This document shows, piece after piece, positions 8,006-18,600 of a stretch of DNA of 64,000 nucleotides. The stretch's first letter is position 1. Every line of letters begins with the position of its first letter. Below the pieces are notes generated by a model, which was not told the origin of the DNA, did no database searches, and saw only the letters and a program-made list of their open reading frames with translations. The stretch spans positions 2,542,001-2,606,000 of the forward strand of contig NZ_CP009220.1 in NCBI RefSeq assembly GCF_001277995.1. The letters run 5' to 3'. Source of the stretch: Corynebacterium deserti GIMN1.010 (lineage in GTDB: Bacteria > Actinomycetota > Actinomycetes > Mycobacteriales > Mycobacteriaceae). A program made the translations under genes and the position numbers.

Positions 8006-9079
8006 GTGTCTGATACCACCACTGCAGAACCACGTCCTTCGTGGGTCAAAGTCCTCGGCCTGAGCCTGGGCCTCCCAGTCATCATTGGCCTCATGCTTTT
8101 CGCATTCCTTGCACCCTCCACCGCATCGGGAGCAAAAGACCTCCCCTTGGCGATCTCTGCCCCAGAACCCGTTGTCACCTCCATGGAAGATGCTCTGAAT
8201 ACCCAGGCACCAGAGGCTTTTGAGTTTTCTGAAATGGCCGACGCCGACGAGGCGCAGGACTCCATTATGAATCGCGAAACCATCGGTGGCATCGTGGTCG
8301 ACCCTGCAACGCAAATCACGACCATTTACACCGCTACCGGCAATGGTGCACCATACGCAACGATGCTCAACACCATGGCTCAGGGTATGCAGGCACAGGG
8401 TCAAAACGTTGTTGTTGAGGACTTGGCTCCATTGGCAGAGAATGATCCTCAAGGCACCGGCGTTGCACTGCTGGGCCTTCCACTTGCATTTGGTGGCATG
8501 GTCTCTGCAGTCGCGCTAACTTTCCTGCTGAAAAACAAGCCATGGCACAATCTGATCGGATCCTTGGCTGTGAGTTTTGTCGGTAGTCTCGTCGTGGCCT
8601 CTATCATGCACTTCGGTTACGATCTCTTCCCTGAGTCCACCAACTTCTGGGGCGTCGTCGGTACGATTGCCCTCGGCATCGCAGCAACCTCCCTAGTAGT
8701 CACCGGTTTAGCTTCACTCATCGGGCCCGCGGGTCTCGGTATCGGCGCGATCCTCACCATCTTCGTTTCTAACCCGCTTTCAGGCTTGTCGACGGGATGG
8801 TGGTGGCTACCATCCCCTTGGGGCGCGATCGGCCAGTACATACCTATTGGCGCTACGGGCCACCTCCTGCGCTCAGACCTCTTCTTTGATGGTCAGGGTG
8901 GCACACCTGCACTCTGGGTTTTGCTCACCTGGACGATCATTGGCGCAGCACTGATTGCACTGTCTGCAGTGCGCCTCCCCCGGCAAGAACAATGCACAGG
9001 CTCTTGCCGTCTAACTTGCTCAATAGAAAAAATCCGGCACAACCATCAGGTTGAGCCGGATTTTTTATGTGCCAGCTAG
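8006..9079 (+). CDS. YhgE/Pip-like membrane protein (ABC-2-type permease fold), C-terminus possibly frameshifted
   Basis: The protein has one N-terminal membrane helix (VLGLSLGLPVIIGLMLFAFLA), an external domain to about residue 150, then five or six helices, ending near residue 325. This layout is that of YhgE/DUF3533 proteins, often linked to drug efflux or envelope export; the substrate is unknown. The gene is divergent from tetR and shares its operator, so TetR control is likely. The start is uncertain: GTG 8006 has no adjacent ribosome site, while AAGGAG (7971) fits GTG 7982, which opens a 7-codon frame ending in TAA right before GTG 8006 and could allow reinitiation. The frame also runs through the terminator at 9031. 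Removing one C from the run at 8977-8981 would instead end the protein at 9014 with PGKNNAQALAV. Confidence 0.7.
   Translation: MSDTTTAEPRPSWVKVLGLSLGLPVIIGLMLFAFLAPSTASGAKDLPLAISAPEPVVTSMEDALNTQAPEAFEFSEMADADEAQDSIMNRETIGGIVVDPATQITTIYTATGNGAPYATMLNTMAQGMQAQGQNVVVEDLAPLAENDPQGTGVALLGLPLAFGGMVSAVALTFLLKNKPWHNLIGSLAVSFVGSLVVASIMHFGYDLFPESTNFWGVVGTIALGIAATSLVVTGLASLIGPAGLGIGAILTIFVSNPLSGLSTGWWWLPSPWGAIGQYIPIGATGHLLRSDLFFDGQGGTPALWVLLTWTIIGAALIALSAVRLPRQEQCTGSCRLTCSIEKIRHNHQVEPDFLCAS
9031..9066. terminator. Bidirectional terminator between the membrane gene and ppk2
   Basis: AATCCGGC (9031-9038) pairs with GCCGGATT (9055-9062), with an inner AACC/GGTT stem and T tracts on both strands. It serves both converging genes. 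Confidence 0.8.
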
Positions 9080-9083
9080 CGGA

Positions 9084-10004
9084 TTAATCGCCGATCTGAT
9101 CGCGTCCACGCAGGACGATCTTTGGATCAGGCTCACCAACCAGGTCATAGTCCTTGTCGGTGTAATCAAACTTGGACAGCACATAACGCATCGCGTTGAT
9201 ACGAGCACGCTTCTTGTCGTTGGATTTAATGGTGATCCACGGCGACTCATCGGAGTCGGTGTAACGGAACTGCTCTTCCTTGGCACGGGTGTAGTCATCC
9301 CAACGATCGAGAGACGCCAAGTCCATTGGGGACAGCTTCCACTGACGAACAGGATCCACCTGGCGGATTGCAAAGCGGGTGCGCTGCTCCTTGCGGGTGA
9401 CAGAGAACCAGAACTTAGTCAGGCTGATACCGGAACCAAGGATCATGTTTTCCAGCATGGGGACTTCGCGGAGGAACTCTGCGTGCTGGGATTCAGTGCA
9501 GAAGCCCATGACACGCTCCACGCCTGAGCGGTTGTACCAGGAGCGGTCAAAGAAGACGATTTCTCCGGCTGCTGGGAAGTGCTGAATATAACGCTGGAAG
9601 TACCACGAGGTGGATTCGCGTGGCGATGGCTTTTCCAAAGCGACAGTGCGAGCACCACGGGGGTTAAGGTGCTCATTGAAGCGTTTAATGGTGCCACCCT
9701 TACCGGCGGCGTCGCGGCCTTCAAACAAAATGATGTGGCGCTGACCGGTTGTCTTGGTCCAGTTCTGCCACTTCAAAAGCTCGATCTGAAGGGATCGCTT
9801 GACCTTTTCATAGTCTTCGCGGGTGACACGCTCATCGTATGGATAGTTCTCGCGCCACGTTTCGATCGGGGTGCCATCTGGGCGAAGAAGTACCGGATCA
9901 TCTTCGTCGGAGTCATCGACTACGTAACCTTCTACTTTGGCGAGGTCGATGACGGGAAGATCATTTTCGTTGGTTTCAGCCATGATGGGAAGTTTACTCA
10001 CCAT
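9084..10004 (-). CDS. ppk2B: Polyphosphate kinase 2 (PPK2)
   Basis: PPK2 transfers phosphate between polyphosphate and nucleoside diphosphates, either making nucleotides from polyphosphate or the reverse. The P-loop core is complete: Walker A in FEGRDAAGKGGTIKRF near residues 97-112, Walker B/lid start in FFDRSWYNRSGVERVMGF near 152-169, and the later EQRTRFAIR segment. Length, about 300 aa, fits a one-domain PPK2. From memory C. glutamicum has two such genes and the one next to porA is called ppk2B. Two starts are possible: ATG 10004, or ATG 9983 (MAETNEND), which has a weak GGTGAG upstream and may be the true one. The gene is separated from porA by a strong terminator, so it is not part of the porin operon. 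Confidence 0.9.
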   Translation of the reverse strand: MVSKLPIMAETNENDLPVIDLAKVEGYVVDDSDEDDPVLLRPDGTPIETWRENYPYDERVTREDYEKVKRSLQIELLKWQNWTKTTGQRHIILFEGRDAAGKGGTIKRFNEHLNPRGARTVALEKPSPRESTSWYFQRYIQHFPAAGEIVFFDRSWYNRSGVERVMGFCTESQHAEFLREVPMLENMILGSGISLTKFWFSVTRKEQRTRFAIRQVDPVRQWKLSPMDLASLDRWDDYTRAKEEQFRYTDSDESPWITIKSNDKKRARINAMRYVLSKFDYTDKDYDLVGEPDPKIVLRGRDQIGD

Positions 10005-10051
10005 GGGCTAATTCGGCGCGCCAATGGGGCGTCTTTCTGGTGGTAGATACG

Positions 10052-10083
10052 AAAAACTCCGATCCATATGGATCGGAGTTTTT
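10052..10083. terminator. Perfect 32-bp palindromic terminator after porA
   Basis: AAAAACTCCGATCCAT pairs fully with its own complement to 10083, giving A and T tracts at both ends. It ends the leftward porH-porA transcript. Confidence 0.85.
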
Positions 10084-10110
10084 GAAAACTTTGCCCGTAG
10101 GCGAAGTTAA

Positions 10111-10248
10111 TTAGCCAACCAGACCAATGAGGTCAGCAACTGCGCCAGCCCAGTCAGCGGAGTCGCCGAGGAAGGTGAAGATCTCGCCGATAAGACCGTT
10201 GCTGGAGAGGACGGACAGGTCGTTGAGGAACTCGAGAACGTTTTCCAT
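10111..10248 (-). CDS. porA: PorA, outer-membrane (mycomembrane) channel subunit
   Basis: A 45 aa peptide beginning MENVLEFLNDLSVL and ending WAGAVADLIGLVG, with no cleavable signal, exactly the size I recall for PorA of C. glutamicum. PorA and PorH together form the main cation-selective channel in the mycolic-acid outer membrane, and both are O-mycoloylated on Ser in that species. Several Ser residues here (such as Ser11, Ser14 and Ser15 near VLSS) could serve. ATG 10248 is preceded by AGGAGA. A longer in-frame extension to 10302 has no ribosome site. PorH lies 84 bases upstream on the same strand. Compared with my memory of ATCC 13032 PorA the sequence differs at many central positions, which argues for a different strain or species. 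Confidence 0.93.
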   Translation of the reverse strand: MENVLEFLNDLSVLSSNGLIGEIFTFLGDSADWAGAVADLIGLVG

Positions 10249-10332
10249 TTTAAATTCTCCTATTAAGAGTTTTTGATGAGGGTGAAAGATGAATGGCTGC
10301 AAATTTTATTTGACAGCCAAATCGGACTTCTC

Positions 10333-10506
10333 TTAGGAAGAGAGGTTATCCAGGTTTTCGCTGGTGGTGTCAGCGTTGTCGCCGAAGTCTTGGAAGAACT
10401 CGATAACGAATGTCAGCAGTTCTGGAATGCCCTTAAGAGCGGTTCCGATGTTGCCACCGAAGGTCTCGTAGTTGCCGAGGGTTTCCTTGAGAAGGGAAAG
10501 ATCCAT
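10333..10506 (-). CDS. porH: PorH, outer-membrane (mycomembrane) channel subunit
   Basis: A 57 aa peptide starting MDLSLLKETLGNYETFGGNIGTAL in shape and ending ENLDNLSS, matching the length and first half of C. glutamicum PorH. It is predicted to be one amphipathic helix without a signal peptide and to pair with PorA in the mycomembrane channel; modification by mycolate is known for the family. The ATG at 10506 follows AAGGAGA. The C-terminal half (IPELLTFVIEFFQDFGDNAD) differs from the reference as I remember it, while the start and end are kept. PorH precedes PorA, with a shared promoter near 10587-10615 and a shared terminator after porA. Confidence 0.93.
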   Translation of the reverse strand: MDLSLLKETLGNYETFGGNIGTALKGIPELLTFVIEFFQDFGDNADTTSENLDNLSS

Positions 10507-10586
10507 GAGAAATCTCCTTGAGAGGACCAGCAAAGAAAGCTGGTGATGGTTGCCAGTTTGCTGACGCCCTCAGGACGTCACTCAAT

Positions 10587-10615
10587 TATTCAATCACATT
10601 TTGGCAAAGCGTCAA
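10587..10615 (-). promoter_or_regulatory. Candidate porH-porA promoter
   Basis: On the minus strand TTGACG (10610-10615) and TGAATA (10587-10592) are 17 bases apart, a good SigA-type layout, leaving a leader of about 70 bases before porH. Confidence 0.45.
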
Positions 10616-11006
10616 GGCGAAACCATAAATTTTCTCAGGGCATTGTTCACAAAAACACAGTGGATAGTAATTTGTTTGAAAAACCCGTATATATGCTCTG
10701 ACCTGGTACTTTTTCGCCCATGAAAGTTAAATCAAGTAAAACTTTCCAGCATTTCGACCGACAAGCGTAACACCGATTAATAACAGATCGATTAAAGCCA
10801 ATCTTTCGGAAATCAATTTTTCTACCCACCCTCATATGGGGGTAATTTAAATATTTTACTAATCGGCCATGTCGAAAAACTGTGTGCAATCGATCGTTTT
10901 CACATGAATTTGTGATGCCCTTTAAGTAAACACCAGTGAAACTTGACACGTCACATAAGTTGCCAAAGTAGGAGTTTTGCGTCGAAAAGCACTCTTTCTA
11001 CGCAAA
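10616..11006. other. Non-coding spacer between porH and groEL
   Basis: About 390 bases without a credible gene; it is visibly AT-rich in the middle (10820-10860). It contains one copy of the 12-mer GCGTCGAAAAGC (10979-10990). The length suggests extra regulatory sites for the abundant porin genes, but none is recognisable. Confidence 0.5.
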
Positions 11007-11031
11007 AACCCTCCCGCAAAGCGGGAGGGTT
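11007..11031 (-). terminator. groEL terminator
   Basis: AACCCTCCCGC (11007-11017) pairs perfectly with GCGGGAGGGTT (11021-11031) around AAA. On the minus strand it is followed by a T run. Confidence 0.85.
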
Positions 11032-11053
11032 GAGCTAACGGCTAGGAACGGGC

Positions 11054-12769
<1,716 letters not shown>

Positions 12770-12817
12770 TTAGTGAGTGTGGACCAACCTCACCCACCAA
12801 GCAGTTGATGATCATTA

Positions 12818-12844
12818 TTGGCACTCTCTCATATTGAGTGCTAA
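12818..12844. promoter_or_regulatory. CIRCE operator 1 (HrcA site) of groEL
   Basis: TTGGCACTC-N9-GAGTGCTAA, one base from the CIRCE consensus TTAGCACTC-N9-GAGTGCTAA. Binding by HrcA follows from knowledge of this element. Confidence 0.9.
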
Positions 12845-12851
12845 CTACTTT

Positions 12852-12878
12852 TTAGCACTCACCCCGTACGAGTGCAAG
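12852..12878. promoter_or_regulatory. CIRCE operator 2 (HrcA site) of groEL
   Basis: TTAGCACTC-N9-GAGTGCAAG has a perfect left arm and a right arm with two changes. It sits 7 bases from the first CIRCE, between groEL and the divergent peptidase gene. Confidence 0.8.
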
Positions 12879-12942
12879 ATATTGCGTTTTCGCAACGCAC
12901 GCGTTGACCATTGAAGCGCACCTATATATAAGGTGGAAAGGC

Positions 12943-14316
12943 ATGACCCAATTCAGCAACATCACAGAAGTAAAAAGCCACATTGAGGGCCAGCGCGATC
13001 AGATCTTTACCCAATTAAAAGAAATCGTGTCCTTCAACTCCGTCCACAGCGACCCCACACTGCGTGAGGACTACGAAGGCGCAAAGAAATGGGTAAAAAA
13101 CACGCTTATCGACGCCGGACTCAGCGTGTCCGAATATCCCGCCGAAGACGGCACCACTAACTTCATTGGCACCCGTGCGGGCTCCGAGGGAGCCCCCACC
13201 ATCCTGCTGTATAGCCACTTTGATGTCGTCCCTGCAGGCCCCCTCGATCTCTGGGACACCAATCCTTTCGAGCTAACTGAACGCGACGCCGGACATGGTC
13301 CTCGCTGGTACGGCCGCGGCGCCGCCGACTGCAAAGGCAACCTTGTTACCCACCTTGCCGCACTGCGCGCTGTGGAAGCATCTGGCGACACCACCCTCAA
13401 CCTCACCTACGTTGTCGAAGGCTCCGAAGAAATGGGTGGCGGTGCACTTTCCGCGCTGATCAAGGAAAAGCCCGAACTTTTTAAAGCAGATGTCATCCTT
13501 ATTGCAGACAGTGGCAATGCTGCCGTGGGTGTACCCACGTTGACTACTTCCCTGCGTGGTGGCGGTCAAGTTACCGTGACTGTGAACACCCTTGAAGGCG
13601 CCGTCCACTCCGGCCAATACGGTGGCGCAGCCCCAGATGCTGTGGCAGCGCTCGTCCGCATCCTAGATTCGCTTCGCGACGAACACGGCCGCACCATCAT
13701 CGATGGTGTAGACACCACCCGCACCTGGGACGGCGTTCCCTACGATCCTGACACCTTCCGCAGCGACGCCGGCATCCTCGACGGCGTCGAGATCATGGGC
13801 GATGGCGACAACCCAGCAAGCATGCTGTGGTCAAGGCCTGCCATTACCATTACTGGCTTCACTTCAACCCCAGTGGCCGAAGCACTCAACGCCGTTCCAG
13901 CCACTGCCTCTGCAAAGCTCAATCTCCGCGTTCCCGCCGGACAAGATGCAGTCGACGTTGCTGACAAGCTCAAAGACCACCTGATCAACCACACCCCATG
14001 GGGTGCGAAGATCACCGTGGAGGTTGACGACATCAACCAGCCATTCGCCACCGACATCACAGGCCCCGGTATGTCGATCCTGGCCTCCTGCCTGTCCGCG
14101 TCATATGACAACAAGGAGCTTGTCACAGAGGGCAGCGGTGGATCCATTCCACTGTGCACCGAGCTAATTGAAGTCAATCCCAACGCCGAGTTGGCTCTCT
14201 ACGGAGTGGAAGAACCCCTCACCGTGATCCACTCTGCGAATGAATCCGTTGACCCCCACGAGATTCGCGACATCGCCACCGCCGAAGCATTGTTCCTGCT
14301 CAACTACGGCAAGTAA
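12943..14316 (+). CDS. M20-family metallopeptidase (dipeptidase / deacylase type)
   Basis: A 457 aa cytoplasmic zinc hydrolase of the M20 family. Metal and catalytic residues are visible: His and Asp in SHFDVVPAGP near residue 90, Asp in GRGAADCKGN near 127, the Glu pair in EGSEEMGGG near 164, a later Asp in IADSGN near 187, and a His near the C-terminus (VIHSANESVDPHE). The dimerisation lid runs from about 200 to 330. Family members cleave dipeptides or remove acyl groups from amino acids; the substrate cannot be told. I chose ATG 12943 because GGTGGAAAGG lies just before it; an in-frame GTG-like extension to 12904 has no such site. The gene is divergent from groEL, and the CIRCE pair lies in the shared spacer, so heat effects on it are possible. 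Confidence 0.85.
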   Translation: MTQFSNITEVKSHIEGQRDQIFTQLKEIVSFNSVHSDPTLREDYEGAKKWVKNTLIDAGLSVSEYPAEDGTTNFIGTRAGSEGAPTILLYSHFDVVPAGPLDLWDTNPFELTERDAGHGPRWYGRGAADCKGNLVTHLAALRAVEASGDTTLNLTYVVEGSEEMGGGALSALIKEKPELFKADVILIADSGNAAVGVPTLTTSLRGGGQVTVTVNTLEGAVHSGQYGGAAPDAVAALVRILDSLRDEHGRTIIDGVDTTRTWDGVPYDPDTFRSDAGILDGVEIMGDGDNPASMLWSRPAITITGFTSTPVAEALNAVPATASAKLNLRVPAGQDAVDVADKLKDHLINHTPWGAKITVEVDDINQPFATDITGPGMSILASCLSASYDNKELVTEGSGGSIPLCTELIEVNPNAELALYGVEEPLTVIHSANESVDPHEIRDIATAEALFLLNYGK

Positions 14317-14356
14317 GATCTAAACCGGACTATAACACCGGAGTCTTTACAAGATT

Positions 14357-14384
14357 AACCACCCCCTGACGGGGTGGTTTTTTC
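14357..14384 (+). terminator. Terminator after the M20 peptidase
   Basis: AACCACCCC (14357-14365) pairs with GGGGTGGTT (14371-14379), followed by TTTTTC. Confidence 0.85.
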
Positions 14385-14403
14385 TTTGCCGGAAAATTAT
14401 GTC

Positions 14404-14432
14404 TTGATTCACTTTGTGACCACGGTTACTAT
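14404..14432 (+). promoter_or_regulatory. Promoter of the LeuA-domain gene and its leader
   Basis: TTGATT (14404-14409) and TACTAT (14427-14432) have exactly 17 bases between them. The start of transcription is expected near 14439-14440, at a GTG codon. Confidence 0.6.
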
Positions 14433-14439
14433 GTTCCTC

Positions 14440-14657
14440 GTGACTAAAAACATTGACCTTAAGCGAGTAGCCAAGGCTACGTACCCTACTGCGGGATAGA
14501 AGGACTGGCTCCCCGCACTAGGGAAGTAGTCGTTAATCAACACCAAGAAGCTTAAGAGTCGGTCCTCCACCCAACAGGATCTTTCACAGCCATCTTTTCA
14601 ATATCTAGAGAAGATCGATCCTCCCCATTTTCTGTAATGACGCAAAGGACCGTGTCA
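14440..14657 (+). other. Long leader with a possible leaderless leader peptide and stem structures
   Basis: The predicted transcript starts on or beside GTG 14440, which opens a 19-codon frame (MTKNIDLKRVAKATYPTAG, stop 14497-14499). About 140 bases follow before the next gene. They contain pairing segments such as AGGATCTT (about 14576) with AAGATC and GATCCT (14612-14625). The layout resembles an attenuator or a cis-acting RNA, but no known riboswitch class is recognised and the peptide is not rich in one amino acid. Confidence 0.4.
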
Positions 14658-15218
14658 ATGTCTCTCTACACCCGTACCCAAAACACCCGTCGCTCCACCA
14701 TCATTGAGTTCCGTCGCGAAGAAACCCGGAACCACACCATCCAGCCAATTCATGCAGAGCCACGGATTTTCGCAGATGATCCTTTCCGCGCACGCTTTGG
14801 CCACCAACTCCCCCGCGGCCTGCGCGAAGAAGCACGCGGCATGGAATGGCGCACCTTCACCAACACCTACGCCCCTACCGGCAACCTGCGCATCAGCAAC
14901 ATTGAGTCCGAGGCTCGCCGTGGCGGCATGTTCCACTACACCGCAACCATGGTCGACAATACCAACGGTCAGCGCACCTTCGAGGACATCCAGATCGCTG
15001 CAACCGGCCCAACGTCTGCATGCACCAACTTGCTTGCCGACGCCGGACGACGCGTTGAAATCCTCGAGTTCCACCAGTTCGACATCTTCGAAGCAACTGT
15101 CACCTTCATTTACACCTGCAACAATCGCCGTCGCACCTGGGCAATGGGCTTCGGTGGCACCGCTGATCAGTCCGCTGCTGCAGCACTAAGCTCCGCAGCT
15201 CACCTGTTGTACGGATAA
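14658..15218 (+). CDS. Free-standing protein resembling the LeuA regulatory (allosteric) domain
   Basis: A 186 aa protein with no signal peptide. The second half reads like the C-terminal leucine-binding domain of 2-isopropylmalate synthase: ATGPTSACTNLL, then RRVEILEFHQFDIF, a beta hairpin and TWAMGFGGTADQSAAAALSSA, which parallels the GPLAAY, VEIQEYNQH and VWGVGI segments I recall in LeuA. The catalytic TIM barrel is absent. It may therefore bind a branched-chain amino acid or modulate LeuA, but this is inference from pattern only. I prefer ATG 14658 because AAAGGA lies 10 bases before it; ATG 14637 is possible. The gene is single, behind a 200-base leader that could sense an amino acid or related signal, and ends at its own terminator. 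Confidence 0.65.
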   Translation: MSLYTRTQNTRRSTIIEFRREETRNHTIQPIHAEPRIFADDPFRARFGHQLPRGLREEARGMEWRTFTNTYAPTGNLRISNIESEARRGGMFHYTATMVDNTNGQRTFEDIQIAATGPTSACTNLLADAGRRVEILEFHQFDIFEATVTFIYTCNNRRRTWAMGFGGTADQSAAAALSSAAHLLYG

Positions 15219-15250
15219 GGCACCGGAAAAACTCCAAGCACGTTAAGTTC

Positions 15251-15288
15251 TCCCACAGGCACCACCAAGGCCTGTGGGAAAATTTTTT
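15251..15288 (+). terminator. Terminator after the LeuA-domain gene
   Basis: TCCCACAGGC (15251-15260) pairs perfectly with GCCTGTGGGA (15270-15279), followed by AAAATTTTTTC. Confidence 0.85.
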
Positions 15289-15605
15289 CTAAACCTAGTG
15301 TGGCACTTACTCGATATGCGCATATCCTGCGCAAACACTAGGTAGAGATGCGTAATAGCCCCATATATATACAGTGCAATTCAATTTTGCGTTGGGAAGT
15401 TCAGCATTACACCGGTAGACTGCACCTGTATTGGTCGCGCCCTGTGCGACGCCGACTGAGCTGTAAAAATGTGTTTCTCAGTTGACAGACTAGGTTTTTA
15501 AAAGAATCCACGTGTGTTGCTAGCTGGGGGTAGCAGGCACGTTGGCGTTGTTTTTGGTGTGGCTCCAGATAAATCCACAATGCGCAAAGGGGAACTGGAG
15601 AACAC
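15289..15605. other. Upstream region of the mrp operon
   Basis: No gene is seen in this 317-base stretch. A TTGACA (15482-15487) is a candidate -35 box, though no strong -10 is visible at the right distance. AAAGGGGA about 12 bases before ATG 15606 is the ribosome site of mrpA. Confidence 0.45.
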
Positions 15606-18600
15606 ATGCTTATTCTTTTTCTCGCACTTACTGCAGCCGCAGTAGTCGCCCCCATTTTGATTCGAACCCTCGGACGGCCAGCTTTCGGACTTTTGGCTCT
15701 GGTACCCGCTGCAGGGTTCTTCTGGGTGCTTTCCGAATTCGTCCAAGGCACTTTCAAGGATGGAGGTGAATTACTCCTCCACTACGAGTGGATGCCGTCC
15801 GCTCATCTCGACATCACCCTCCGCATGGATTCCCTTGCAGCGATCTTCTCACTGATCGTGTTGGGTGTTGGCGCCCTCGTGCTTCTTTATTGTTGGGGCT
15901 ACTTTGATTCCAACCCTGGTCGCCTAAGTGCATTCGGCGGCGAGCTCGTTGCTTTCGCCATGGCGATGTTTGGCCTGGTCATTTCCGACAATATCTTGTT
16001 GATGTACGTGTTCTGGGAAATCACCTCGGTGCTGTCCTTCCTGCTGGTTGGCTACTACGGCGAGCGCGCATCCTCACGCCGTTCTGCAGGTCAAGCGCTC
16101 ATGATAACCACCTTGGGCGGTTTGGCCATGCTGGTGGGCATCATCTTGATGGGCACCCAAACCGGTGTGTGGAACTTCTCTGAGATTCCCACCTACGCCG
16201 GCGATTGGGCTGACGTTCCGTTTATCTCGGCTGCCGCGGCACTCATCTTGGCAGGTGCGCTTTCCAAGTCGGCGATCGCACCCACCCACTTCTGGCTGCC
16301 AGGTGCAATGGCTGCACCAACCCCAGTGTCGGCCTACCTGCACTCCGCAGCGATGGTGAAGGCAGGTATTTACCTCGTTGCCCGTCTTGCACCTGATCTC
16401 AATGTGGTGGACTCCTGGTACCTCATCATCCTTCCGCTGGGCATGCTCACCATGCTCATGGGTGGTTGGATGGCACTACGTCAAAAGGACCTCAAGCTGA
16501 TCCTTGCCTACGGCACGGTGTCCCAGCTTGGATTCATCATTTCTGTTGTAGGTATCGGTACCCGCGAGGCACTACTTGCAGGTCTTGCCCTCACCGTTGC
16601 TCACTCACTGTTCAAGGCCACCCTGTTTATGACAGTCGGCGCCATTGACCACGCCACCGGTACACGTGACATCCGCAATCTATCTGGACTGTGGCGCAAG
16701 CAGCCCATCTTGTTTGTGGTTGCAAGTGTTTCGGCGGCATCGATGGCAGGTATTCCACCGCTGTTTGGTTTCATCGCTAAGGAAACAGCGTTGGATGCGG
16801 TCCTTAATGAAGAAATGCTCACCGGCATGCCAGGACGTCTCATGCTTACTGGCATCGTGTTGGGATCCATCTTCACCATGGCATACTCCTGCTACTTCAT
16901 CTACGAGGCGTTTGCCACCAAGCGTTCCCAGTTCCCCGAAAACCACGGGGTCTCCCCCGCTGTGGCGAATATGCACAATGTGAAGTTCAAGCTGTGGATC
17001 ACTCCCGTTGTTTTGGCGATTCTCACCGCAGGTTTTGGTCTGTATCCAAAGCCAGTGTCAGAGATGATCGTGACGCACATCGACAACGTGACTCCATCGG
17101 CGACCCACGAGCACACCTACCTAGCACTCTGGCATGGCCTGAACTTGCCACTGTTACTGTCGGTAATCATCATCGTGATTGGTTTCCTCATCTTCTGGAA
17201 GCGCGATACCGTCGAACGCATTCGCCCAAACACCGCGGCCTTCGGCAGCGCGGACACGGCTTACGACGCAGTCCTCGACTGGCTGCGCGTGCTGTCTCTG
17301 CGTCTGACTGCATCTACCCAGCGTGGTTCGCTAACCTTGAACGTCGGTGTGATCTTCCTGGTGCTGGCGGTGGTTCCGCTCATCGGGTTGATCTCTGGGG
17401 AGCGAAGCGTTATACGCATGGAGCTGTGGGGCACCCCAGTGCAAGGATTCATCGCAACGATCATCGTTATCGTCGCGATTGTTGCCACTACCATGGACAA
17501 TCGCCTATCAGCGCTGATCATGGTTGGTGTGACCGGCTATGGCATCGCCGTGATCTTTGCTCTGCATGGTGCACCAGATCTGGCGCTCACCCAGGTGCTG
17601 GTGGAGACCATCATCATGGTTGTGTTCATGCTGGTGCTTCGAAAGATGCCAACCGAGGTGTCTTGGAAGGCTGAACCAAAGCAAGCACGCATCCGCGCAT
17701 GGCTAGCTGCAGCTGTTGGTTTCTCCGTCGTGGTGATCACCATCTTCGCGATGAACGCACGCTCCACCCAGCCAATTTCGGTGTACATGCAGGATCTGGC
17801 CTACGAGATCGGCCATGGCGCCAACACCGTCAACGTGCTGCTGGTTGACCTTCGAGGTTTTGATACGTTCGGCGAAATTTCCGTCCTGGTTATCGCTGCC
17901 ACGGGTATCGCATCGCTGGTCTACCGAAACCGCAGCTTCCGCAAGGATTCCCGCAGGCCGACGCTTACAACATCTGGACGTCGTTGGTTGGCAGCTGCCG
18001 TGGATACCGAGCGTGCTCAGAACCGTTCGCTGATGGTGGATGTGGCGACACGTTTGCTGTTCCCCGCCATGATGACGCTGTCGGTGTACTTCTTCTTCGT
18101 CGGCCACAACGCACCAGGTGGTGGCTTCGCCGGTGGTCTGGTTGCATCGTTGGCGTTCTCCCTACGCTACTTAGCAGGTGGTCGTGAAGAGCTCGAAGAA
18201 GCACTGCCGGTTGATCCGGGTCGTATCTTGGGCACAGGCTTGTTCGTCTCTGCAACAGCACTGCTGTGGCCAATGGTCATCTACGGTGAGCCACCACTGA
18301 CCTCCCACATGTGGGATCTCACGCTGCCACTGATTGGAGATATGCACATTGCATCGGCGCTGATCTTCGACTTGGGCGTGTACCTCATCGTCATTGGTCT
18401 CACTATGCATATCCTCAACAGTTTGGGTGGACAGCTCGACCGCGATGAGGAAATGCGTAAGCAACGTGCACGTGACAGGGCGCGCCGTCTGGCGCGCACG
18501 CAGCGTCGAGAAGCAGCCCGCGTCACTGCACGCAGCACCTCTGACGTATCCGCGACGCCGCGCCCCATGCCATCGATTCGACCTCCTGGGGCAGATACCG

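Noticed and set aside
10647..10949. A 100-codon minus-strand frame between porH and groEL
   Set aside because: It is low in plausible protein character, has no ribosome site, and lies in an AT-rich regulatory spacer.
13104..13115. GCTTATCGACGC as a further copy of the 12-mer
   Set aside because: It has one mismatch and recurs in coding sequence (also near 55519) where the codons give a simple explanation; only perfect copies were counted.
14431..14499. ATG 14431 as the start of the leader peptide
   Set aside because: This ATG overlaps the -10 box, so it would not be in the transcript; GTG 14440 fits the predicted start.
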